DNA from: Trichosporon coremiiforme
Lineage: Eukaryota; Basidiomycota; Tremellomycetes; Trichosporonales; Trichosporonaceae
Length of the DNA stretch: 64,000 bases
Reading direction: 5' to 3'
NCBI GenBank assembly: GCA_039545355.1
Contig: BCJJ01000020.1
Span: 124,001-188,000 of the forward strand
The stretch's first letter is position 1. Each line of letters starts with the position of its first letter. Below, in pieces: positions 54,377-62,980 of the stretch. The translations under genes were made by a program, and so were the position numbers. Under the pieces are notes generated by a model, which did not search any database, had not been told where the DNA came from, and saw only the letters and a list, made by a program, of their open reading frames with translations.

Positions 54377-57300
54377 CTAGAACCTCCGAGGACCAGGCCC
54401 CGGCGGCGGAGGCATGAATCCTCCCGGAGGATGGTGGAAGATCGGACCCAGCGGGCCCATCATCGGATGCGGCCCGGGGAAGCGCGCAGCATACGGCGGT
54501 AAGGCGAGGTTGAGGCCGGCGAAACCGAGACCAGGCGGAGGGACACCGTACGGCATCGGCGGGCGCCAGGGGCCGGCGTGGGCAGCCTGCTGGGCCATGA
54601 GCTGCTCGGCGTACTGGGCGCGCTCGAGCTCGCGCTTCCGGAGCTCAAGCTCTTCACGGAGAAGCTGGTCGCGCTCGGCACGGAGACGGCGGCGCTCCTC
54701 GCGCTCCTTCTCCTTCCGCTCCTTCTCCTCGGCGGCGGCGCACTCGGCGGCAGCCTTCTCCTCGGCTTCCTTCGCCTCGCGAGCCTCGCGGGCTTCCCGC
54801 TCCGCCTTCTCCGCCGCAGCCTTCGCTTCCTCGGCAGCCTTGAGAGCGGCGGCTTCCGCGGCAGCACGCTCGGCGGCGAGCTTGGCCTCGGCGGCAGCAC
54901 GCTCCTCGCGCTCCTTCTTCTCGCGGGCTTCGCGCTCCTCGCGCTCCTTCTTTTCGCAGGCTTCGCGCTCCTCGCGCTCCTTCTTCTCGCGGGCTTCGCG
55001 CTCCTCACGCTCGCGCTTCTCCTTGGCTTCGCGCTCTTCCCGCTCCTTCTTCTCGCGAGCCTCCATCTCCTCACGCTCCTTCTTCTCCTTGGCCTCCTTT
55101 TCCTCGCGCTCCTTCTTCTCCTTGGCCATCCTCTCCTCTTTCTCCTTCTTCTCACGAGCTTCACGCTCCTCCTCCTTCTTTTCGCGAGCTTCACGCTCCT
55201 CCTTCTCCTTCTTCTCCCTCGCCTCGCGCTCCTCGCGCTCGCGCTTCTCCTTCGCCTCCTTGTCCGCGTTCACCGTGATCTTGATGCCCTCAGCCTCGAC
55301 CTCGACGCCCTTCTTCTTGCTCTTCTCCTTGGGGTGGTGCGAGTGGTGGCTCGAAACGACCGAGGACGTGTCCGAGTCGGTCATCGCGGCGCGCGCGGCC
55401 TGGCGCTTAGCCTTCTGCCGCGCCTTCTTCTTCTGGTTCTTAGTCAGGGCGGGAGCGGGGACGTGGTGCAGCGACTGCGCCGGCGTCGGCGCCTGTACCG
55501 TGATAGAGGGAAGGACAATGGTGGCGCTAGCGGCGGCCGGGGCGGGGGCGGGAGCGGGGGCGGGGGAAGCGTACTGAAGCGGGGGACGCTCGTGCGGCCA
55601 CAACTCGTCGACTTCCCGAGCTCGTTCGGCGCGGATACGCTCAGCCTTGGCTGAAAGGGCGTCTTGACGCTCACGGGCGTGGTTGACATGGCAATGCTCC
55701 ACGGGACCGGTCGTTGCATGGACAATGGGGACGGGGGTGGCGACGACGGGAACAGGCGCAGGAGCGGTAAAGGCAGGGTTCACGTCGACGACGACGTCGG
55801 CGCGGGGCGCGGCCGCAACGGGGGACGCGGCCATGTCGCTTGTTGTTGACGATGGGTGCGAGGAAGGGTCGGTGGAGGGGAGGTGCGAGGCGACGGCGGC
55901 AAAGGACACTCCGGGGTGGACGAGGCTGTGGTCAAAGTCGTGCTGCTCGTTGGATACGGCGGATGCAGTGGGCTCGTCGGTATGCTCGTAGGCGTGCTTG
56001 TCGGTGTCGTTCACGTCGGGGACGGTGGAATCGAGGACAGAGGACGAGTGTGAGGAGTCAAGTTGGGCGAAGCACGATGTTTCAGCGCGTGGCTCGTGCT
56101 CGTTTGTGGCGGGCGTTATAGGGGCGAGGCGTGTCTCGCTGCCGGGCGCACGCGACTCCTCGGCGGGTGCTTCCGTTGAACGGCCCTCTTCGGAATCTTC
56201 AGGTTTCTCCTCCTTCGCACCCGTGGCTTCAGGTTCTTCGCCCTGAACGCCGTCAGAAGGGACGCCGTTCGATGCGTCGACGTTGCTGATGTCGCTCGTG
56301 GAGGTGGGAGTGGAGGTGGTGGTGGAGGCAGGGACGGCGTCGACCCCGTCGTCCCGGACGGACTCATTGTCCTCCGCAACAGCGTCGTCCGCGCCGGAGA
56401 CGGAAGTCTCGTCGTCCGCTTCAGTAACAGGCTGCTCGAAGCTGAGAGTGCGCACATGCTCAATGGGCGGCGAGTACGGCGGCTCAGCAGAGACGAGGGG
56501 CAGCGCGTCGACCTCGGCCGCCTCAAACTTCTCAATGAGGGACTTGACGGGCGAAGGCGGGGTGTGGGACTGCGAGGCGGAACGGGTGTGCGAGACGACT
56601 GACGCGACTGACGAGGAGCAAGACTTGACTGACGAAGCAGCTGACGCCGATCGAGAGTGCGACGCAGCCGGCGCGGGCTTGCAGATCGCGTCCCGGAGGA
56701 GGCTGTCGTTCAGCTCGATCGCGGCCGAATCCTCGGTAGGAGGGGTGACGACCTCGTCGGCAGGAGTTGAGGCTTCGGAGTCCGCGTCCTCCACCTCGGC
56801 CTCGGACTCCTTCGGCGCAAGCGCCTCGCGGAGGAGCTTCTCGTTCGTCTCGATGCCGAGTCCGGTCTGAGGCACCTCACGAGGCACTGCAATCGCGTCG
56901 TGAAGCAGCTGGGTGTTCTTGCTGATGCCAGGCGACAACTGGAGAACTTCGCGGGGGACCTGGATTGCAGACTTGAGCAGGGCCGTGTTCGTCTCAATAC
57001 CGGCGCAGGATTGGACGACTTCGCGCGGGACCGCAACCGCCTCTCGAAGCAGGGCAGTGTTCTTGTCAATGCCGGGCGAGGACTGAACGACCTCGCGCGG
57101 CACCTCGATTGCCTGCTTGAGCAGCGCTGCGTTGGTCGCAATACCAGGCCCTTCCTGCTCGACAGGGCGGTAGTCCCACCTCTCTTCCATCGGCACATCG
57201 AGAATGGCATGCTTCAGCAGGGCCTCGTTCCTCTGAATCCCGGGACCGGACTGGGGGACTTCGCGCGGGACGCAGATCTGTGCCTTGAGGAGCTGGTCGA

Positions 57301-60300
57301 GAAGCTGAATCGCGGGCGAGAACTGGACGACTTGGCGCGGGACGTTGATCGCGTTCTTGAGCAGGGCCGTGTTGGCCCGAATGCCGGGGGTTTCCTGCTC
57401 CACAGGGTGGTAGTTCCACCTCTCCTCCGCGGGAACGTCAGAGAGGGCATGCTTCAGTAGCTCCGTGTTGCGCTCGATACCGGCGCCGGTCTGGGGGACG
57501 TCGCGCGGCACAGCGATGGCGCTCTTGATGAGAGCCATGTTCCTCTCAATCCCGGCGCCGGACTGAGGAACCTCTCTCGGAACCTCGATCGCCTCGTGAA
57601 GCAGGCGGGCGTTCTTCTCGATACCAGCGCCAGTCTGAGGCACCTCCCTCGGAACATTGATAACGTCCTTGAGCAGCTGGGTGTTCTTCTGAATTCCCGG
57701 CCCAGTCTGCTTCACCTCCCGTGGAACCGCGATCTTCTCCATGATCAGCTGCGTGTTCCAGTCAATCGCCGCTGAGCACTGCGACACCTGCCGGGGCACG
57801 CAGATCTGCGCCTTCAGCAGTTGGTCCAGCAGCGCAATCGCTGGCGAAAACTGCACCACCTGCCGCGGGGCGTTGATCGCGTTCTTGAGCAGCTGCGTGT
57901 TCTTGGTGATGCCTGGGCCGCTCTGGGACACGACGCGAGGAACCGCGATGGCGGACTGCAGGAGCTGGTTGTTCTTGGTGATGCCGGGGCTGGACTGAAC
58001 CACCTCGCGCGGGACTTCGATCGCGGCCGTCAGAAGCTGGGTGTTCTTGGATATGGCGGGAGAGATCTGTACGACGGGCTCGGGCTCGGCGGCCGCGATG
58101 ATGGGCTCGGACTCAGTGACGGGCTCAGGCACGAGAGCGTGAGCCGGGACGGGCGACACGGCAGCGAAAGCGGCAGTAGGAGCAGCGACAGCGATGCTGG
58201 CAACCGCGGCGGTCTCCAGTGCGGAAATGCCGTCGAAGAGGGACTTGACGTCCTCCTGCTCGTCCTCAGGCTGGGTCTGCTCGACGGCAGTCTGGACGGG
58301 AGCGGAGACGGAGACAGTCTCGCCATCGCCGTATTCCTCAGCACCGCCAACAGAGCACGTGAGCACCGTCTCAAACACATCTGTGGGTGTTGCAAACTCT
58401 TCCGTTTCAGGAGACGTGCCAAAGTCGATCCCAGCCGGAGTCGCGAACTCATCCATGCTGAACTCGGGCGACGGGAGTTCCTCAATCGTCTCAATCGTCG
58501 CTGGCGAAACCGTGCGCTCGAGACGTCCCTCCTCCTCCTGCAGTTTGGCGATCTCGAGTTCCTCATCGAGCTCGTGCATGAAGGCGTCCTCCACCTCGAC
58601 TCTTTCGGTCTGGGGTTCCTCGGCCACGGGAGCTTCAGCGGCCGGCTCAGAGCTGTCGGAAACAGGAACAGGAAGAGGGGACGCGGCGGTGCTTCTGGAT
58701 GGAATGATGGGATTAGCGCCTGCGTCGAGGAGAGAACTGCCGCCGAAAGTCGTCTCGAGGTCGGGCTCCTCGTCCGCGGCCATTCGCTGATGCTCCGCCT
58801 CGGAGTGAAGTGGGAAGGAGGCAATGATCTCGTCCGCACCCTCGATGTGCTGAGCATCGGGCTCGGGGGCAGAGACGTAGTGCTGCGCCAGGTCCTCAAA
58901 CGTCGATTCGCGCTTCAGTTTGCGCCCCTCTCCGTCTTCCTCGTCCTCGTCCTCAGCCTGGCCGTTGGACGAGTCGAGGCTATAGTCGAGTTGGCTGTCG
59001 TCTACGAGCGGCTGGGTGGCGATGGGCTGCGCGCGAGACTCAGGCTGGATGAAAGCGACAGGCTCCGGATCGAGCAGCGCGTCAATCTTGAGCGGCGAGA
59101 CGGGGTCGAACGACGGGGGACCCTGGGCGAAAGCGGGCGAGACGCTTGAGTACTGGTTGTGCGTGACTTCTTCCTGGATAGTGGCAGGGATATGCGCCTC
59201 GTAAGTCGGGACGATCTCTTCAGCAGGCGTGCTAAGCTCTACACTGTGCACACTCGAGCTCTCGAGAGATGTTCCGCGGGGCAGCTCTTTCCTCTCCTCA
59301 CACTCATGCTCAAGCTCGGGCTGGGGCTCGGCTGGGGGCCGAGGCTGCTCGGACGAGTCATAGGGCTCTCCGGAGTTTTCAGAAGCCTCGACTGTGTCAG
59401 AGGTGATGGGCGTAGACTCGAGAGGCCTAGCTGTCTCGGGCCGGGAAATCCCGCCCTCATCCGTCGTCGTCAGGCCACGGAGAAGTTCTCTCTCGCTAGC
59501 CGCCACGGAGCAGATACTCCGCCTCGCCTCCTCCTTACTGAGCACGCGGTCCGAGAGTCTCTCCAGCTCCGCGAGCTCAGATTCACTCTCCTGCGCAGCG
59601 GCAGTGAAGAGCGCCTGGCTCTTGGACAGCGTGTATCCCCTGCCTCGCCTAACTGTGGGTCGTGGCACATCAGCCCCGTGTCCGATCTCGACCTCCGTGC
59701 TTGCGCGGCCCTCAGCAAGGAGGACGCCGAAGTCAATGCCCAGACTATCATGCGTACGCTCCGGCGAACCGTGGGCGTGATGCGGGTGCCCGGGGGAGAA
59801 GCGAGGCGACACCGGCGGCAGAGAGTGCAGTGGCGAACTAGGCGTCGTAACTGGCTTCTGGTCTGGCGTCCGCGGACTCGTGGGCACCATGGACACGGGC
59901 GGTCCCTGCGCGACGAGTTCCTCGGCCTCAGCCCTTTCAGCGACTTCAGCCGGCTCGGGTTCCTTGGGCTCAGGTTCCTCAACGAGCGGCTCGAACTGTA
60001 GACTCGGCTCCGACTCGAGCAGAATGCTGCTCTGTGCTGAGTGACTATCTCCCGGGGAGGGTGGGACGAGGGCCGAGTGCGCCGGCGAGAGCGAACCTGT
60101 AGAGGTGTGAGAGGGGTTGCGCGAGAGACTCCGCACGAGACGCGGGATGTAGCTATGCCTGCGCGAGACCTTCGCCCCGCCCTCGTACTCGGGCTGATCC
60201 TCGGGACGTAGCGTATCGGCCAGATCGTGGAGGGACTCGCTGAACTTGGTCATGAGAGAGGCGCTGCGGCGGGGACGCTTGCTCGGCGGGGTGGTCGGGT

Positions 60301-61528
60301 GGATACTGGAACTCGAACTGCTGACCGACGCGCGCTGCATCGCGAAGGGCGGGGAGGACTCGCGACGCCTCTCAGTCCTCTCCGGCTTCACGATGTAAGA
60401 GTCAGCGAGGTTATGCAGGCTCTTGTTGAACCGGGACGCGAGGCTTGCGTCCTTCTCCCGGTCTCCGCTACCTCCGCTACCGCCATTGCCCCCCAGATCG
60501 TGGAGGGACTTGTTCAGCTTGCTGAAACCAGAGGAGATGCGGCGCATACGGCCCTTTGAGCCCTTGGACGAGACACTGGCCTGGGACGCCTGTCGCCGCG
60601 GTTCGCGCTGAGAGGTCGAAGACTCAGGCTCTTCGTCAGAGTCGGAGAGGTCGGAATCGTTGGCAAAGAACTCGGCCATGCTGACGGGTTCGTGTCCTGG
60701 GGCATCTACGATCTTGACAGACACCTGCCTGCTCGGTCGTCCCATTCCTGGTGAAGACAGCACCGACGCCGTATCCGCAAAGCTCTGGCGCTTGCCGGGG
60801 GACATGGATCCACGCGCCTCTCTCGGGATCAACTTGCGCGGAGGGGAAGCCAGACTCGGCAGAGAGGGCGAGAAGGAGACAGGCGAGCCGAGCACGCCAG
60901 GGCCGTCGAAGGACGAACGTTCGACCCATGGTTCCCCCAACCCGTTGTTCGAGAAGACGGAAGAACGGCTGCCCGCTCCTAGAGGAGGGGAGGGACGAGA
61001 CGAGGACGGGTGAGAGGAGGGGTGGGCGGGGTTGAAGTCGACGATGGGCTGGGAGATTTGTCGCTCCTGTTCCGGCTTGCTGCTCGTGCTCAGGACATCG
61101 ACGCTCTTATTCCGTCCCAGCACACGCGCGAATCTGGAACTCCGTTTCTCCTTCAGCTCCGAAGACTTCTCGCGGCGCAGGTCGCCCGATTTCTTTCGCA
61201 GCTTGGACGGGATACGCGTGGGTGGTTCTGAGACCACAGAGCCCGGGGCCGGCGGAACCGCGAAGGAGGAAGAAGTCGAGGCGGGGGGGTGGTGAGATGA
61301 GGAACGGGCGGAAGTGGGGTTGGGGTTGGCGGAGTGGAGAGAGGGCGTAGACGACGAAATCGGGAGGTGGCTCTGGCTCAGCGAGCGCTTGACATCGACA
61401 GCCTTGCGCTTTGGATACTTGAGCGCCTTCTTGAGCTTGTTCTCCTCTGTGCCCGCACTCATGCTGGCGGGAGCGCTTTTCCGCGGTCCCTTCGGGAGAG
61501 GACTCGGCGATGACGGTCCCGGCGCCAT
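54377..61528 (-). CDS. Giant 2,383-residue protein with a 24-residue repeat array
   Basis: A single uninterrupted 7.15-kb frame, remarkable in an intron-rich genome. I do not recognise the family. Regions: residues 1-330 basic and Ser-rich with KKSGDLRREKSSELKEKRSS; about 334-437 three copies of a short motif (LNKSLHDLGG, FNKSLHNLAD, FSESLHDLAD); 440-1150 acidic, disordered; 1155-1570 sixteen complete tandem repeats of consensus VPREVxQxxPGIxxNxxLLxxAI plus partial ends; 1570-1990 acidic, Ser/Thr-rich; about 1990-2090 basic KNQKKKARQKAKRQAAR segment; 2090-2300 long E/K/R coiled coil; then a Pro/Gly/Phe-rich tail ending PPPPGPGPRRF. No signal peptide, membrane segment or catalytic motif is visible. 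A scaffold or cortical/cytoskeletal role is a guess from architecture alone. Confidence 0.85.
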   Translation of the reverse strand: MAPGPSSPSPLPKGPRKSAPASMSAGTEENKLKKALKYPKRKAVDVKRSLSQSHLPISSSTPSLHSANPNPTSARSSSHHPPASTSSSFAVPPAPGSVVSEPPTRIPSKLRKKSGDLRREKSSELKEKRSSRFARVLGRNKSVDVLSTSSKPEQERQISQPIVDFNPAHPSSHPSSSRPSPPLGAGSRSSVFSNNGLGEPWVERSSFDGPGVLGSPVSFSPSLPSLASPPRKLIPREARGSMSPGKRQSFADTASVLSSPGMGRPSRQVSVKIVDAPGHEPVSMAEFFANDSDLSDSDEEPESSTSQREPRRQASQASVSSKGSKGRMRRISSGFSKLNKSLHDLGGNGGSGGSGDREKDASLASRFNKSLHNLADSYIVKPERTERRRESSPPFAMQRASVSSSSSSIHPTTPPSKRPRRSASLMTKFSESLHDLADTLRPEDQPEYEGGAKVSRRHSYIPRLVRSLSRNPSHTSTGSLSPAHSALVPPSPGDSHSAQSSILLESEPSLQFEPLVEEPEPKEPEPAEVAERAEAEELVAQGPPVSMVPTSPRTPDQKPVTTPSSPLHSLPPVSPRFSPGHPHHAHGSPERTHDSLGIDFGVLLAEGRASTEVEIGHGADVPRPTVRRGRGYTLSKSQALFTAAAQESESELAELERLSDRVLSKEEARRSICSVAASERELLRGLTTTDEGGISRPETARPLESTPITSDTVEASENSGEPYDSSEQPRPPAEPQPELEHECEERKELPRGTSLESSSVHSVELSTPAEEIVPTYEAHIPATIQEEVTHNQYSSVSPAFAQGPPSFDPVSPLKIDALLDPEPVAFIQPESRAQPIATQPLVDDSQLDYSLDSSNGQAEDEDEEDGEGRKLKRESTFEDLAQHYVSAPEPDAQHIEGADEIIASFPLHSEAEHQRMAADEEPDLETTFGGSSLLDAGANPIIPSRSTAASPLPVPVSDSSEPAAEAPVAEEPQTERVEVEDAFMHELDEELEIAKLQEEEGRLERTVSPATIETIEELPSPEFSMDEFATPAGIDFGTSPETEEFATPTDVFETVLTCSVGGAEEYGDGETVSVSAPVQTAVEQTQPEDEQEDVKSLFDGISALETAAVASIAVAAPTAAFAAVSPVPAHALVPEPVTESEPIIAAAEPEPVVQISPAISKNTQLLTAAIEVPREVVQSSPGITKNNQLLQSAIAVPRVVSQSGPGITKNTQLLKNAINAPRQVVQFSPAIALLDQLLKAQICVPRQVSQCSAAIDWNTQLIMEKIAVPREVKQTGPGIQKNTQLLKDVINVPREVPQTGAGIEKNARLLHEAIEVPREVPQSGAGIERNMALIKSAIAVPRDVPQTGAGIERNTELLKHALSDVPAEERWNYHPVEQETPGIRANTALLKNAINVPRQVVQFSPAIQLLDQLLKAQICVPREVPQSGPGIQRNEALLKHAILDVPMEERWDYRPVEQEGPGIATNAALLKQAIEVPREVVQSSPGIDKNTALLREAVAVPREVVQSCAGIETNTALLKSAIQVPREVLQLSPGISKNTQLLHDAIAVPREVPQTGLGIETNEKLLREALAPKESEAEVEDADSEASTPADEVVTPPTEDSAAIELNDSLLRDAICKPAPAASHSRSASAASSVKSCSSSVASVVSHTRSASQSHTPPSPVKSLIEKFEAAEVDALPLVSAEPPYSPPIEHVRTLSFEQPVTEADDETSVSGADDAVAEDNESVRDDGVDAVPASTTTSTPTSTSDISNVDASNGVPSDGVQGEEPEATGAKEEKPEDSEEGRSTEAPAEESRAPGSETRLAPITPATNEHEPRAETSCFAQLDSSHSSSVLDSTVPDVNDTDKHAYEHTDEPTASAVSNEQHDFDHSLVHPGVSFAAVASHLPSTDPSSHPSSTTSDMAASPVAAAPRADVVVDVNPAFTAPAPVPVVATPVPIVHATTGPVEHCHVNHARERQDALSAKAERIRAERAREVDELWPHERPPLQYASPAPAPAPAPAAASATIVLPSITVQAPTPAQSLHHVPAPALTKNQKKKARQKAKRQAARAAMTDSDTSSVVSSHHSHHPKEKSKKKGVEVEAEGIKITVNADKEAKEKREREEREAREKKEKEEREAREKKEEEREAREKKEKEERMAKEKKEREEKEAKEKKEREEMEAREKKEREEREAKEKREREEREAREKKEREEREACEKKEREEREAREKKEREERAAAEAKLAAERAAAEAAALKAAEEAKAAAEKAEREAREAREAKEAEEKAAAECAAAEEKERKEKEREERRRLRAERDQLLREELELRKRELERAQYAEQLMAQQAAHAGPWRPPMPYGVPPPGLGFAGLNLALPPYAARFPGPHPMMGPLGPIFHHPPGGFMPPPPGPGPRRF
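54890..55260 (-). repeat. E/K/R coiled-coil codon repeat
   Basis: Imperfect repeats of 24-30 nt encode units such as EKKEREEREAREKK on the minus strand, giving a single long charged helix. The identity between units (CTCGCGCTCCTTCTTCTCG on the plus strand recurs many times) suggests expansion by slippage. Confidence 0.85.
56818..58063 (-). repeat. 72-bp tandem repeat array coding 24-residue units
   Basis: Inside the giant gene. Fourteen units of 24 residues and two of 32 residues follow head to tail, with a partial first unit and a degenerate outlier about 40 residues after the last. Invariant positions are V-P-R at the start, Q at 7, G-I at 11-12, N at 15, L-L at 18-19 and A-I/L at 22-23. 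Two blocks are duplicated: the unit with SPAIxLLDQLLKAQIC and the 32-residue unit with EERWxYxPVEQE both occur twice. Confidence 0.9.
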
Positions 61529-62980
61529 TGTCGTTAGGCAGAATCTGTAGTCGATCGGCTCCTGTCGAGAGCCTGGTATGTAGAGTGCGCTCTGAGCGCT
61601 GAACGTCGCAATGAAAGGTGGTCAGAGTAATGACGGTCGTCGTTGCTGTCGTTGTTTACGTCGGGCTCGTAAGTCGCCAGGGTACGGAAGTGTCGGCGTC
61701 GACGGCGGCCCTAGGCGCGGGGCGAATGGAATATGAACAACGAACTAGTGGAAAGAATAGTTGGGGAGAACGAGGTGCATTGGTCTCCTTCTGGGCCTTA
61801 TACTCGCCGCAAGCTCGCATGCTGGAATGCTTGCCCCACATCGCGCCGCACCGCACCGTACCGTACCGCACCGCACCGCACTGCACTCACTCCGTCATCC
61901 GAGCATCCATGCTGAGAGGATGAGACAAGACGTAATCGGGAACGGCAGGACTCGCCCAGAGCGAGGTACGCAGGAACCACGACCAGAGTTGGACTGTGCC
62001 TGGGCAGGACGCCGGTCCCTCCGACTTTCTGCTGTTCACTTGGCGTTTTGCAGGGAGGGCTCCTGACGCTTGACAGGGAACGCAAGGGATATCAGAAGGA
62101 GACGCAGGGGTTGATAACGCCATGACGAATCCGCCGTCGTCTGTGGCTCGTGGCTTACCGGATCTTCCTGACCTTGTTCCTGACGTCAGCTTTGGCACTC
62201 ACCCTCACCTTGACTCGTGCCGATGAGCCAAGTGGAGTGGGCAGTGGATGATGCAGCCCGAAAGTGAGCATGAAGCGTGAAGCGTGAGTGTGAGCTTCAT
62301 GGGAACTCGCAAACGTTTCCAGTGAACGGTCCCTCGCGCTCAGAGTATGAAGCTGGCACCGAATCTGATGGCTCCACATGCCACTCCCCCACAAGCAGCG
62401 GCGGAGAAATGCCACCGAGCATGCCAAGACGACTCCACCACGACGCCGCCGCCATCTGCACCACGGTGAACAACCGAACAACGGCCACCACGACGTCACC
62501 TGCAAGTCGAGCACATCTAGTTCTTGCAACATACGCGTAGAGCACATCGCAGCGCACACGCACACTACGCGCTGCACCCACAATAAGCTACTTCCCCGGA
62601 CGAACCGGGCCCAGCCTTTTAAGCGACGGGTTGCCCCCGAGCTCACGATGAGACCGAGGTGACTCACCATCGGGTGCCCCCGCGCGCCCGCGTCCGCCAA
62701 CCGCCGAGGCGTCCTCCCCGCGCCGTCCCCCTCTCGCGATCCCGCCAATGACCAGGCCCACATTGTGCGCGTCAACTCACGTTGCATTCACGCATGTTGT
62801 AAATTTACAAATGCCCTCAGACACTGAGAGGAACAAACAATCAGCGACACACCTCGCTCGCCATCGTGACACCCCGGCAACACTCCGCCTGGCCCCGATC
62901 GGCTCGATACTGTCACTCGTCGTGTCACTCTGGACACGGGGACGCGGGGCGACTCGGCCATGTCTCCAGCCTACCTACGC
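61529..62980. promoter_or_regulatory. Spacer between the repeat-protein and BTB genes
   Basis: About 1.45 kb with the upstream region of the giant gene. It contains a pentanucleotide repeat at 61846-61885 and AAGCGTGAAGCGTGAGTGTGAG near 62272. Frames on both strands at 62155-62787 show no domain. Confidence 0.35.
61846..61885 (+). repeat. Pentanucleotide microsatellite (CCGCA/CCGTA)8
   Basis: Eight 5-nt units: CCGCA twice, CCGTA twice, CCGCA three times, CTGCA once. Intergenic. Confidence 0.9.

Noticed and set aside
57821..59149. Plus-strand frames opposite the giant repeat gene, including repeats around 56900-57460
   Set aside because: They mirror the 72-bp coding repeat and have no independent start context or domain.
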